Notes: generated by a model from the letters alone, not told the origin. A stretch of DNA of 64,000 bases from Paragonimus westermani (GCA_008508345.1 QNGE01000296.1:116701-180700); one strand, 5' to 3'; counted from the stretch's first letter, positions 47,172 to 57,840 are shown. Numbers and translations are program-made.

Positions 47172-47332
47172 TATTTTAGATGAGACCCAACTGTGAAAAA
47201 TCAGGGCTTCGGCTGGATTCGAACCAGCGACAAACACAGCATGCCTCAACGCGGCAAGCGCTCTACCAGCTGAGCTACGAAGCCACACCGGGAGCTCGGA
47301 AATTTCACATTTGGACTCTGTTACCCTCCCGT
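47172..47332 (-). mobile_element. tRNA-derived SINE (copy 2, best preserved)
   Basis: On the minus strand the unit consists of a leader (GGTAACAGAGTCCAAATGTG, then GAGCTCCCGG), a tRNA body (complement of 47205-47284), and a 3' extension (CTGATTTTTCACAGTTGGG, then TCTCATCTAAAATACTC). Matching units occur at 15794-15958 and 53168-53267. The shared leader and 3' extension outside the tRNA body show this is a dispersed SINE and not a lone tRNA gene. Frames across it on both strands are spurious. Confidence 0.85.
47205..47284 (-). other. tRNA-like body with intact pol III A and B boxes
   Basis: The 7-bp acceptor stem (GGCTTCG with CGAAGCC) is perfect. The D arm contains TAGCTCAGCTGGTAGAGCG (complement of 47259-47277), a near-perfect A box. 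The T arm is GCTGG TTCGAAT CCAGC with B box GGTTCGAATCC (complement of 47215-47225). The anticodon region is abnormal: the best hairpin has a mismatch, its 7-base loop GCGTTGA lacks the invariant U33, and there are extra bases before the T arm. It is therefore read as a SINE promoter head and not a functional tRNA. Confidence 0.75.
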
Positions 47333-48464
47333 CCCACAGTCTCATATGGAATCCACCAAATGATTCAGGGGATCGACTGCCCCGGCAGGATTTTTCAAAC
47401 AGTTCAAGCTGGAATACACCAACGCCACTGCTGAGTATTGTTGGATTTCGCTATATTGAACTGTATTCAACTACCTTCAAAAACGGGAAATTTAACATCA
47501 AGATGACCGCGTCTATCTGAACTTAAAAACCGACTTTGCGTTCATAAAAGTGACTAAGACCCCTTAACCGTCTGCCGTTGCCTTGAGTACATGACATTAA
47601 AACTTTGTCATCACGGTCCATATCAGGGGGGATTTCGTTATTACTGAATGCACAGAAGGGTGGTTGAGCAACAGAGTCATGATGCGAAAACTCCAGGTTC
47701 CCAAGTTGAATTTTTAGCCTTGCTGTTATACTGTACGCTGCCGATTAGAACGGAGCTGCAGCCCGAATTTGTCTAAACCGAACGTTTAACTTGATTAATG
47801 TGCATGTCTAATTGTTGTTTATCTCTATATGTTTAGCATATACAATCCTCATGTTTTCAGGTTGCAAAAAATGATCGAAAGCTAGCATATGGGGGTCATT
47901 TCTTCGTTCTGCTCCGTTTCTCTCATTGAACGAAGTCCATCATTCGGATACACAAAGTTCCTTTTATGATACTTGCGCAGATGGAGATACACACTACCAG
48001 GAATTTTCCGCAACTAAACACTTCGAGGTAGAGACCAGAGTTTTATTCGATTTGATACATCTTCAAAGAAATATTTTATAAGATGTTCACACATGGTTGT
48101 CAGCATGAGTTGCGGTTCTTCACCAGATAGCAAACATAAGTCACTCTATTCCTTGAAAGGTTTTGTGGACTGATGATATAATTCGATGTAGCTACTGGTA
48201 AGTATTGGGAAATTTTGCTTTGAGAAAATAAACTGAACATTATTCAAAAATGATTGCAGTCTTGACGCCCTAACTGACGTTTAATCCAGACTCTTCAATC
48301 GAAAAACACTGTACTCTAATTTTACTCATCACGCGTATGTACCATTGCCACGGCCGGGAAGAATGGCGCTTGGTTGATATGTCATTTTATTGGCCAACTT
48401 GGTCATGCACAAAACGGCAAATATTACTTGTTGGCCTGAACACATGCTAATTGAACAAAACAAC
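47333..48464. other. Gene B intron sequence, nothing recognised
   Basis: AT-rich with no supported exon. Confidence 0.4.
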
Positions 48465-48549
48465 CTATGTAAGGTAGATTTCCGGTCAGCTTCTTTGGCT
48501 TCCAAATACAACCTACTAGCTTGTTCACTGCGATTAGTGTACTCTTTCA
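48465..48549 (-). CDS. Gene B exon: charged helix
   Basis: An 85-nt minus-strand exon with acceptor CAACGCTTAG and donor CATAG|GTTGTT. It encodes about 28 residues of very regular purine-first codons, including EYTNRSEQASRLYLEAKEAD, a charged helix. Its first two bases complete the codon left by 50796, giving Val, and its last two are completed at 46015. The + strand has a protein-like frame too, but with no acceptor after its last stop. Confidence 0.48.
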
Positions 48550-49249
48550 CTAAGCGTTGACGGTGTTAATCTTCTGCGCCCGACTACAAGCACTGCACAC
48601 CCGTACACATCGTTTCGTTTTTAAGGCGTTACTTGTAAATAGTCAGTATGAATTTCAGTTGCCATTGTTTTCCATCATGTCTCCTCTCATCATGACACCT
48701 ACTGTATACATCTTCTAGTCTGGAATCCTAGCGAGATTATTTCAGAGAGCTGTGGTGAATTTTTGCCGTAAATAAACCCGTGGCATCATTGATCATAACC
48801 CACGATTTCGAAGCCAGAGATAGCTTAGTTGACGGATTATCGTTTATCATGTTTAGCATTGCTGACGGACTATCATAATATCCGTCACTTGCATTCAATA
48901 GACTTTATTCAGTATGGCGTATGTTCTGGCTTACAGGTATAACATTTCCAAACATTTTTCTACTAGTTTCTATCTAATTTGTAGCTGAAAGACGACCACA
49001 TGACACTTTTAATTTTTATTTCTGTACATCAATACACAAATCTTGGAAGAAACAGCCACTTTTGTATGAGATCTAACCGTTTTCAGTTTTTTGTCTTGAC
49101 TATTTGCTTCAGCATTTTTATATTTTGACAGACCGCCGAATTTCTTTCGGGTTAACTACTTTAACTATCGGTTGTGATGGTTATTCCATTTTCTGTATTC
49201 GAAATATAACGCCAACCACATATGCCATCAATATGGCTAACTTGCCTAC
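48550..49249. other. Gene B intron sequence
   Basis: AT-rich. A + frame reaching in from 49104 is the shadow of the minus exon at 49250. Confidence 0.4.
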
Positions 49250-49402
49250 AAGGTTCTTTGAGGTCCTCTTCGATCCCATATACTTGTCTCCAGATGGAAC
49301 TTTTATGCCACTGGCTATGATCAGTGCTAACGCACTGCCTGGATGGTAGCCAAGCATTCCTCCTTGACTTCTGGACAAGTCTTTTCTCTCAAATTTATAC
49401 TT
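49250..49402 (-). CDS. Gene B candidate exon (alternative or terminal)
   Basis: The minus strand shows very strong purine-first periodicity here (GGMLGYHPGSALALIIASGI). The acceptor is ATGTATCAG. The exit is either CTT|GTAGGC at 49249 or a stop at 49181-49183 after a hydrophobic stretch containing KLAILMAYVVGVIF, a possible membrane segment. Phase 0 on entry does not match the chain around it, so it may be an alternative terminal exon. A + frame with a good acceptor at 49132 competes but has poorer codon usage. Confidence 0.42.
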
Positions 49403-50795
49403 CTGATACATATCAGATGACCCTGTTCATTCGTTCAGATATAATTTCAGTTCCACGACAACATTGATATCAGCTGTTGACTGTTCACTTTTCTATGCAC
49501 TGGAACAAAACCTTCTGGGCACCGTTAGCTTCACAACTGAATTTCCTGTCCTTTAGGAGTGGTTTTTATGCAATAGTGGAAATTCTTTTGAAACAGACGG
49601 CAGTACCCTAATCACTCAGAAGGCTTACCACACTAGTTTTGAATTCAAATCAAAGGTTTTGTAATCGTCCTTATCTTCTGTGTTATTGAGTTGGTGCCAC
49701 CCTGTCTTATTTTCTCTATCAGCAGCACCACCGATGGCTACACAATTTTTAACGTGGTAACATTACCACTGAACCCACTGCTATGAATCCGGTTTCAAAT
49801 AGCATCCAGGTTTACAACAAGTCCTACGAGTTATATCTCCCCCGTTACTCTCTATGAAGTAAATCTGAAACCATGAATAAATGCATGTCTTGCAGTATAT
49901 CTAACATATCTCCCATTGACAGTACACCACGTTGGTTGTTTCACTATACGGCACTTCTGTCGTCACACCTGTACGCAAAAGTTTCGTAGCTCTCTGCTCA
50001 TTTCTTCTAGACAGTTTATCATTCCTTGGAGATTTTACCGTCGGAATGTTCTAGAAGTTGCCAAATTTTGATGAAGCACATTCTCATAGCTATACTATCA
50101 ATACTTTGGCTTGCATACCTCATCCCAATTGTGGTGAACGCAAACGTGAAATGGACATGCACTTCTGGGATTGTTCACTCTAAATAAACCGTTTGTGTGT
50201 CAAGAAAGTAGATTACATTCATAACTTGTTGAAGATTAACTCTATCCCGTCACTGGTAACAATTAAAGAACCGATTCATATCATCGTCTACTTCGATTTT
50301 GGAACTAATCGAAAACAATGCTTCACAAATTGGCTGTCGTCAGGCCCTCCATATTCATGTGTTGTCGACTGGCAAAACATGAGTTCTAAGCTTCCTGACT
50401 AGCATCCGCGTCACCGTTACATTTTCCTATCTCGTATGAGCACTCAAGTAGATAACTTTTTGCTTATTGGTTAGACATTGGTCAAACTTTTTAACAAACA
50501 CAACGCGACATAAGTCACAATCTCAACAAAGCAGAACATCCACCAACCAATTCGCTTCAAACTATTTGATTCTTCTTCACTGTACGTTCATTCAAAGTTT
50601 AAAGCTGCTTCCAAGATCGTGGCAATTCCATTTCTTACAAAACTCAGTTTACTTTGAATGCTTCCGCGTAAAGCATATTTCCCGACTCTTCCTCGCAAAC
50701 CAGTTTCATTTCCTTTCAAAAAGTAGCAATTGAATAGTTTTCGTACAACAGACATTCGGCGATATCCATTCCTTTTGCCTTAAATTCTAAATCAC
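49403..50795. other. Gene B intron sequence with open + frames
   Basis: A + strand stretch at 50520-50640 (for example RFKLFDSSSLYVHSKFKAAS) looks protein-like after an AAAGCAG site, but it soon stops and does not connect. Otherwise nothing. Confidence 0.35.
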
Positions 50796-50989
50796 CTTGA
50801 AAACCGAAATGTGTGTATTTGTATGCGAAGGCCTCAGCCACGTTCAGAACAAGCATCTCACACATCTCCTTCGTGTACATGAACGTGCAGTTGCATATGT
50901 CCACAATGCGATTATGTGCCTCAACTTCTTTGACATGGTTCAAAGCGTTTTTCTCCAACACAGTATTGAGTTTGTTCAAGACATTTTTG
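50796..50989 (-). CDS. Gene B exon
   Basis: A 194-nt minus-strand exon with acceptor TAATCTAGTTTTAG and donor TCAAG|GTGATT. About 64 residues have strong purine-first codons, for example HVKEVEAHNRIVDICNCTF and EMLVLNVAEAFAYKY. Its first base completes the codon left by 51731, giving Ser, and its last base is completed by 48549. Overlapping + frames are shadows. Unrecognised. Confidence 0.55.
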
Positions 50990-51730
50990 CTAAAACTAGA
51001 TTAATTGTTCTTGTACAGTGTCTTCCTTGTGATGTTGTTGTAATTCTCACAATTCAAATCAAACAATTATCGGTCAGTTGCGTTTAGTTAAAAAGTAACT
51101 CACTTCATATTGGCACAGAAGCTAATGTGGTATTTCAGAGAAGTGCAGAAGTTTGAACAGTAAAGGAACACATAAGCTACCAGTATGGCAAGAGAGTGTG
51201 TAATTTGAGAAGAGTACAATAATCACGTCAAATTTCCAGGTTGAACGAAGGAATTTACGTTTGTTTCGTTTTTGCGAAAAAGTATGCAGTTTCTCTTTCT
51301 GAAAAGCTCAGGCAAGAGAATTGTTCTAGCTTGACAAAAATGTCCGAGATCCGTCATATCCTTGTTTCGGATGCGGATGACAGCACTTATTAATACGTTG
51401 CTTTGTCTATTCTTTGACACTGTATCAAACGCCTAATCATCAGCTAAATGATCAGCAGAAATTATCAGTGATAATTTATCTACTTTCAGGTGACGAAATC
51501 AGATGCAAGAGAGCTTACCTACTTCGATGAATGTGACCAATTATAAGTGAAATTGACTCGGTTTACTTACAAATAGAAAGTAGTATCCTGCATACATCTA
51601 ATATTTTCGCAGTCCTTTGGGATGGAGCAGATTGCACCATGGACACATCCACCTACAATAGCACTATGCATAATATCAAAACTTCTAGATATCACCTTGA
51701 ATTTTTCCGTGGCTTTTATGACTATCACAC
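50990..51730. other. Gene B intron sequence
   Basis: A minus frame at 51223-51420 (after ATACAG) reads plausibly but does not fit in phase between its neighbours. Otherwise nothing recognised. Confidence 0.35.
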
Positions 51731-52139
51731 CTAACTCCTAAGGGGATCATGCAAGTTCGTGAATGTCCATTCTTCGGGTGCCGTTGCCATTGCCTTATTG
51801 ATAACAGACGACCTTTAATGAAGTGTCTTGTCATTTGCCGTTTCGGGTTCTTATCAAGCAGTCCCAATTCCCTGTTCGTCAGTCCCTGGAGTTTGAAGAG
51901 GAATTTCCACAGAACCGATTCTGGTCCATTTTCACTCAAGTCAATGTAAAGCATCCCGTCCCAGTAACCCATATAACAGTCTGATTTAGCAGGCAGAGCT
52001 TCTTCAGAAACCGCCCACTCTAGACTCGTCAGATGTCTTAGTACCCTATCCGCTGCCGTCTCAGTCTGAAACTTGAATAGCCTCACAGAACCGCCAGCTT
52101 CCCACCTTCTATCTAGACTGTCAACAGAATGTGAACGCC
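51731..52139 (-). CDS. Gene B largest exon
   Basis: A 409-nt minus-strand exon after the acceptor TTTGGGCTTTCCTGTAG and before the donor TTAG|GTGTGA. It gives 136 open codons with raised GC and regular codon periodicity. Recognisable character includes an aromatic-rich block (DCYMGYWDGMLYIDLSENG, then SVLWKFLFKLQGLTN) and a basic C-terminal part. It starts in phase 1 and ends in phase 2, matching the next exon downstream at 50989. I do not recognise the family. A + frame at 51749-51949 is a shadow. Confidence 0.65.
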
Positions 52140-53167
52140 CTACAGGAAAGCCCAAATATTTGTCATCGTATATTTACATCCGGGAATCACAAACTCCTGG
52201 ACTCATCCTTTCAAAACTGCATGGGGTTTGCTAAGTTGTGCGAAACCACTACCACAGCAGTACACGATCACCTTCACCACTGACTGTTTCATCACGGATC
52301 TTCAACTCTACAGTACTAGGTTTCCTGTAAAGGACATTTCGTCCCAAATCGCTAGTTGTTTTGATGTCTGTCGCAGCTTCTATTGTGCAGAAACTAGGAA
52401 ATAGGTTTAAGTTAAGGGCGTGCGCCACTTTTACTGGTAAGTTTCATATTACTCAGTAGAACCATTCGGTAGTTGCTAACAGTACGAATCATATTCTACA
52501 CATACCCGTAGGCCGGTAGTGTAAGACCGTGCGTATATTTCAGGGATCACCTAAGTACCACCAGAACGTAATACTCCGAGATCAATTCCAAATGGTGACC
52601 ACACGATAGCTCGGTAATTGTTCTGTAATAGAAAATGTATTGATATCATTGACTGTGAACCAGTTAATGTACGGATTATGAATGGAATACCGTTGGAAGT
52701 GTTCCAACTACGTTTTCGTTCGTCGATTTTCTAATATGAAATTGCGCAAATTCACGCTGGTAACCTTCCTCTGGACATAGTTTCGTTATCTATCACATTA
52801 CTTACAGAAAGAAAGTAGACGGCAAATAAGGAGAATTCAAACGAATGTTACAGGTACAACTAGTAATGACAAGTGGGAAGGTAGATGGTCGCTAAAACAA
52901 ACACTGCAGCTCAGTGTAACTGACTTCGCTGCAAAGTATGTTAGTGTTCTCATCGCCGTGGTTGCGTGGATATTCTCTTTATTTGCGTAGTTGGCGGATA
53001 TGTTGATTGTGGTATGATATCTTATGATGCCCCGGATTCATTTTTGACGGTATATCGGACCAAGGAGTATTTCCACTGTTCCAGTATTACTTCTTGTGAG
53101 TGTAACTCAAAGTACCTTCCTTTTCAAGAGAATAAGCTACAGATTGCCAGTATTATACGGCCTTATA
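52140..53167. other. Non-coding, nothing recognised
   Basis: The + frame at 52966-53244 ends in the SINE copy and has no splice support. Confidence 0.4.
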
Positions 53168-53267
53168 CAGCGCTTTCCGCGTTGAGGCATGCTGTGTATG
53201 TCGCTGGTTCGAATCTAGCCGAAGCCCTGACTTTTCACAGTTGAGTCTCATCTAAAATGGGAAAAAT
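53168..53267 (+). mobile_element. tRNA-derived SINE (copy 3, 5'-truncated)
   Basis: It starts within the anticodon region (AGCGCTTTCCGCGTTGAGGC), then has the T arm with an intact-looking B box (GGTTCGAATCT) and the family's 3' extension (CCCTGACTTTTCACAGTTG, then TCTCATCTAAAAT). After that an AAATATTG block matches copy 2. The leader and A box are missing. Confidence 0.8.
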
Positions 53268-53967
53268 ATTGTTTTTAGTTTTCGGGATGCTACCATTCAC
53301 ACTGCTCTTCTTGCGTCCTGTATGTGGAATAGGTCAGTTTTTGGCACTATTAGCAACGCCAACATTCGTGAGCCATTAATATCTGACAGTCAGGTGAAAC
53401 ATCTTTTTTTCTCATTAGTGACTCGGTGGTGTGTGCAACTATTTCCTAATTACCATAAACGGTACTTTTTGATGGCGTTCATCCTTATTGGCACAAGCTA
53501 GGTTGGAACATAAGGGCATTTGAGTTAGGACCGTGGATAATCTTTTGTGCCTAGAGGTAAGACACCAAGACAAGGGTGAAAGACCGAATTCACACGGACT
53601 TCAAAGTCCACCTGCGGTAAACGAGGGCAAGGCAAGACACAGAGAATAAAACAAATGCATATAACACAGAACAGTTGGCAGACTGTGAAGTGATTTTATG
53701 TAGAGAAAGGATTAATAGAGTTAGATGAAGATATCATTCGAAACTATTGCACAGAAAATGGGTTGTTGGTTAGTCTAATGATGATGGTAGTTTTGGTCTT
53801 TCTGTTAAGCCAACCACTTGTCTAAAGCTTACAATTTGACAATCGATCTGTTCGATTTATGTTCATGACAGGCGCAAAGTTCGAACGAACAGATTTTAAC
53901 GATACAACATTAGGTCGAACAGTCAAATACAAATAGACTCTAAAGTGTAATGTATTTTCAATTAAAG
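53268..53967. other. Non-coding, nothing recognised
   Basis: AT-rich, ending at the acceptor of the first gene C exon. Confidence 0.4.
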
Positions 53968-54052
53968 AGCCTTCGGTTAGCTATCTGGCATTCGATAGAC
54001 CAAGTGAAAGACCAGAGTAGTATTCACTCGATGCAAGATTTCGGCCGGATAT
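53968..54052 (+). CDS. Gene C exon
   Basis: After TATTTTCAATTAAAG (an AAAG acceptor) 28 codons read RLAIWHSIDQVKDQ and SIHSMQDFGRI, ending at an excellent AT|GTGAGT donor. One base remains, which with the first two of 54768 makes Trp. Both the exon and the one downstream have good codon periodicity. Unrecognised. Exons upstream of this one have not been found. Confidence 0.5.
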
Positions 54053-54767
54053 GTGAGTATGGCTTCATTGACAGATCACGTCTCGTCTCAACCCAACCAA
54101 CGTGGGTCCTGTTTCTGAATCCATATTCATAGCTGTCCAACTACTGTAACCTCTTAACAAAAACAACTGAAATGACAAGTACACACTAGCAAGTTTGAAT
54201 TGACAGTCTACCTTTGTTATAAATTGCATAACTGTGGATGTATTGGATCGGATATTCAGTTCCGTTGTGGCATATGACATGCGCATTACCCAGTAGAGCA
54301 CCTTTAATGACCAACCTACAGCGCCTTTAATATGGAATTGTTTGAATGGCATTCTGATCATAGTTCTAGAAACGAACCGGTCCAGGAAAATTATTGCATT
54401 GAGTTTTGTAATTTGTTACTTCAACACTGACTTCACAATGACCTAATCGACTGTTACTGTGCACATTTAGGCCAGTAGACTAGCTTAACATAATGCACAA
54501 AGCAATCCTTCGGCTGATTGATCACTAATCTACAACTGTAGTTATACGATGGTGCAGTCAGGAGCATACCGTTGACTCACAGGTTCGACAAGTTTCTCAG
54601 GGTCACTTTTCAAGGTACCCAGTTAAAAGCTGCGTCCACCTCTAGACAAATCATATTTTTTAACTTAGAATTGCTGTGTTCAGAAGCACTACGCTAAATT
54701 CAACTTGCTTTTTTTTACTGTTCTCATGGAATGTGACAAAATGATCTCATAACGCTACTTTTGTTAG
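54053..54767. other. Gene C intron
   Basis: Starts with GTGAGT and ends in TACTTTTGTTAG. A minus frame at 54065-54361 has no splice support. Confidence 0.45.
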
Positions 54768-55078
54768 GGTCAATGCACCAGTCCATCGGATTGGTGACAG
54801 AACAATTGTGCATGCACTTCAGGACAATTCTGACCCACCTGCTCAATCTCAATATCCGAGTCAACTTGGATGTCACGTTTGCGCTGACCCACCGTATCAT
54901 ACTACGGCTGCGAAATGCCCCATCTAGATCTCTGAGCAGAATGCCAGGATATGTTCGTGATTTCCTAGTCGGTGCGCGCAGATTAAGTTGTTGGGGTATC
55001 ATTGCCCGGACCGAGCAGCAGCAAATTAACAATGTCAAATTCGCACTGTATTATCAACCCTTCAATTGTTTTACCTAA
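54768..55078 (+). CDS. Gene C exon, end uncertain
   Basis: The acceptor ACGCTACTTTTGTTAG joins in phase to 54052. About 102 codons follow with raised GC, for example SIGLVTEQLCMHFRTILTHL and RMPGYVRDFLVGARRL, then an Arg/Leu-rich helical region. The frame stops at 55076-55078. A weak donor AACAAT|GTCAAA near 55028 would let it continue. No family recognised. Leu-rich helices without an obvious signal peptide suggest a soluble helical protein. Confidence 0.58.
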
Positions 55079-55514
55079 ACGACCTCTTCTACAATCAATA
55101 CTTTTTTCTGCGACCAGAAGATTACATGCCGAATTCGATCCAGTTCCCCACATCTTGAATTATGTGTTGTGCAACCAACAAGTGTTCAAAACAACCAGAA
55201 AAATTCGAGCATATCGCATAACAGAACGTGAATCAGTGACTTAAACTTCCTGGGCAGCTTCTTCTGTATGAATGCTGATTAACCCGCTTCCAGCAAACTA
55301 GGAATTGACTAACAACAACTGAAGGGGATCGACACGCGAGTTGTGACACTGCTTAAGACAGCCACGGTATCCTCGCTGCCAAATTCAGTTTACACGTTCT
55401 TCTTGACTTATGAACGTATTGGTCTTCTGATCAGGGCACTTTTGTACCGATTTCGGTGTTTATTCGAGTACAGTTCGACTATTGCGGCAGTGCCCTGTTT
55501 CTTTTTTACCTTAC
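55079..55514. other. Non-coding, nothing recognised
   Basis: Short frames only. Confidence 0.35.
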
Positions 55515-55684
55515 TGTTCAAGGAACTGGTTGACAATAAATGAAGGGTACTCAACCCAATCCATTCGTAGGACAAAAACTTTATCAAGCCAGTTGACAAA
55601 ACAGACAATGGTGTGCGGTGGCGCATCCTCTTTAATTACGAGGTTGTCAATAGCCTCATCAGCTGATTTGCCGCTTGTAAACAT
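55515..55684 (-). CDS. Candidate minus-strand exon (possibly gene B)
   Basis: On the minus strand 56 codons with strong purine-first usage read SGKSADEAIDNLVIKEDAPP and then VCFVNWLDKVFVLRMDWVEY, ending at a GAACA|GTAAGG donor. The acceptor (ACAAAAG) is poor. It ends with two bases over, whereas the next downstream gene B exon at 52139 needs one, so another exon or a different boundary is needed. It lies directly after the end of a decayed Penelope element. Confidence 0.42.
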
Positions 55685-55730
55685 CTTTTGTTTTCGTTGG
55701 TTAGAGTAAACGTACAATAAGAATTTGACT

Positions 55731-55766
55731 AACGTGTGTCCGAGACACTCATCATCAGGTCACCAC
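55731..55766 (-). ncRNA. Hammerhead-ribozyme-like relic at the Penelope 3' end
   Basis: The minus strand reads CTGATGATGA followed by a perfect GTGTC-TCG-GACAC hairpin and ACGTTAG. CTGATGA then a short hairpin is the first half of a hammerhead core. The GAAA that should follow the hairpin is absent, so the ribozyme is probably dead or this is a coincidence. Penelope-like elements are known to carry hammerhead motifs in their terminal repeats, and this one sits just downstream of the decayed Penelope ORF on the same strand. Confidence 0.45.
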
Positions 55767-57085
55767 TGTCCTAACGGTTAAATAGTAGATCTCCATTAGA
55801 TTGTCAGAAAAACGCTGTTACAACTGAACAACGAGAAATCATTCAAATCGGTCCTATCCACCAATAGGGTGGTTTGGACAGTCTGCCAGTGTAGTGTGTG
55901 TTCGTGGCAAGACAAATTGTTGGCTAACAAGGAAGTTCAAGAGTTCGTATCAAATTCTTATGAGAACGTAACAGGGTATGACGTAATCAGATGGTGATCG
56001 CTTCAGCCATCGGCATGTTGCGACATGGCACTGACCTTGGGTGTTATCTGGGTGCTCTGTAGATGACACAAGCCGGTTGGTTAGGGTTAGCGTTGTGACT
56101 TGCCTGTCAAATGTCCGACGAAAGCGCCAATTGCTGATTTCTTACTCCGCTTCTAAGCTAGGCTGAGTGACGCTCTCTTAAACGCTTACCAAGCTGCCTC
56201 ATCGTGTGCCTAATATACACCGCCGCACAGCAAGAGCATTAAGAATGTATAAGCGTATTTCTAGTGTGATACTTTGTCATTCGCAGTAGGAAGCACTACG
56301 CACATACTTGTGAACCAGGGTCTCAACGTCGAGGCCGGGAAGGTTCTCAGTAGTGCGTCATACAATCTACGGTTGAGAAGAACTACTGGATGTGATGAGC
56401 TTTCTGACACGTTTTTGGCGATAAATCTCTTCCAGGATAGCCTTCTTTCCTGGTCATTAGCAATAACAGCAAACTCTTGTTCAAAGGCGCCTCCCTAACA
56501 AATTTTCTCCGCTCTATTTATGAGGCTGTATGGACAGCACAAAATTGTTAAACTTATTATATTGACTTGTCCAGGTCGGTTTCCTGTAGACAAGTCATTT
56601 TAGCGAGCCATCTGTTCGTTTGATTAAATTGACATTAAGGAAATGAAACGACCTGTCGTTTCTGTGTCTGTCGTTAACTGTACGGAGAAATGAGTTGTGT
56701 TAAGTATGCACAGTATGTTATCGATTTCGCTAAGCCATTGCGAACATATCATCCATAGAATGGTAGTAGAAACAGGTTTTCAGCAGAAATTTTCATCTGG
56801 CCTTGTTGAGGCTTACTCATGAATATGTCGACCAGCAAATGTCTGAGGAGTGACGTCGTAGACATGCCACCGATCTACCGGTAAAAAGACCCACCGAACA
56901 TACATTACAAGCTGAATGTGCAACGGAGAACCAACTACTTCAGAGACGAAGTGGAAATCGGTGGTCTAGTCTCGCAGTTCTCAGTATACTCACACAAGTA
57001 ATCAAAGGTTTCCATTAGTGGCACGTTTGTAAAAATGAGGCGACATCAAGCGAGCACATTAACTTGTTACCAACATTTAGGTTTT
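55767..57085 (-). pseudogene. Decayed Penelope-like element (RT and GIY-YIG remains)
   Basis: Read on the minus strand across several stops. Near 57,120-57,000 is the RT block with NVIENLNVGNKLMCSLDV and then SFFTNVPLMETFDYLCEY, matching the family's SFDVxSLFTNVPLxET. A decayed GGMSTTSLLRHLLVDIFMS follows (family GVAMGSPLGPLLADIFM), and then a YVRN remnant at the YVDD position. Near 56,490-56,300 is the linker with LYDALLRTFPASTLRPWF (the intact copy has LTRTFPAAELRLL). Near 56,235-56,090 is the GIY-YIG block with CGGVYIRHTMRQLGKRLRER. It is older and more decayed than the copy at 42671-44173. It lies in a gene C intron, antisense to that gene. Confidence 0.82.
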
Positions 57086-57627
57086 CGATGACATTTACGA
57101 GTTCAAAAGTACAACCCAGACTGCGTTGACATATACGCTGACAGTATCACACCTATGTAGTACAATAACAACCACACCATGTAGACTGCAACAAATGGTA
57201 AATTTTCAAATCATTCTTAGCAAGCCAAGTGGAAATGTGTCGCTCACCCAGCTATCCTTCGAAAATCTCCGCTCTCCCGGTTGGAAAAAATGAAGTTTGT
57301 TGAACGTTTTGGGTGCGCTGAAGTTCGTTCTGTGAATCCACAACAAAACTCGCACGTTCAATGTTAGTTTACGCCCAACGAGCTGCATTGTCCATACACG
57401 CTTTTCTGTTGGTTGCGTTCTCAGCGGATGTAATCGTCTGTGAATCCCACCGAATGTACACGATGGGTCAGGTGAATAAAATTATATGGATCCCAAGGTC
57501 AGCGAGCCTAAGTCATCTAATGTTTCCATGATCGGGATCGCAAACTCAGAGATGTTCTACACACCATTTATCTCCATTGATCACGGTATTATTCATTCCG
57601 TTTTTCACCATACCGTATCATTCTCAG
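57086..57627. other. Gene C intron or exon-proximal sequence
   Basis: 57086-57200 may hold more of the decayed Penelope N-terminal region. From about 57486 the + strand is open into the next exon. Confidence 0.35.
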
Positions 57628-57840
57628 GATTACTGGAGGAAAAATTTGGTGACCTGTGTTGTACCTCCATACAGAACTCCATAGAAGCATCCGACACTTA
57701 CATACGCGAAAACAACACACATTCCACTGTAGACAATGACTACAGTACATCCGACGACTTCTTCCCTCAACCTTCCTTCGTTTCACTTCAACCAACAGTT
57801 TCGTCAAAATTCACCATCCAAACTGCGAGTTACGTCATGG
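57628..57840 (+). CDS. Gene C candidate exon (Ser/Thr/Asp-rich)
   Basis: The acceptor TATCATTCTCAG gives 71 codons, including LLEEKFGDLCC and a Ser/Asp-rich stretch (NDYSTSDDFFPQPSFVSLQP), ending at GGA|GTGAAA. The frame is open upstream to 57486, so the exon could be longer. It looks like a disordered, acidic, phosphorylatable region. Entry needs one leftover base. Confidence 0.42.

Noticed and set aside
47180..47434. Open frames on both strands across the SINE, which look like a small conserved protein
   Set aside because: The same frames recur in the other SINE copies and come from the tRNA-derived sequence; no splice or codon support.
49132..49345. + strand exon with a good acceptor
   Set aside because: Codon usage is poor (pyrimidine-first), whereas the minus frame has strong purine-first periodicity.
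54724..55038. Minus-strand frame of 104 codons
   Set aside because: Shadow of the gene C exon at 54768, whose + frame joins its neighbour in phase.
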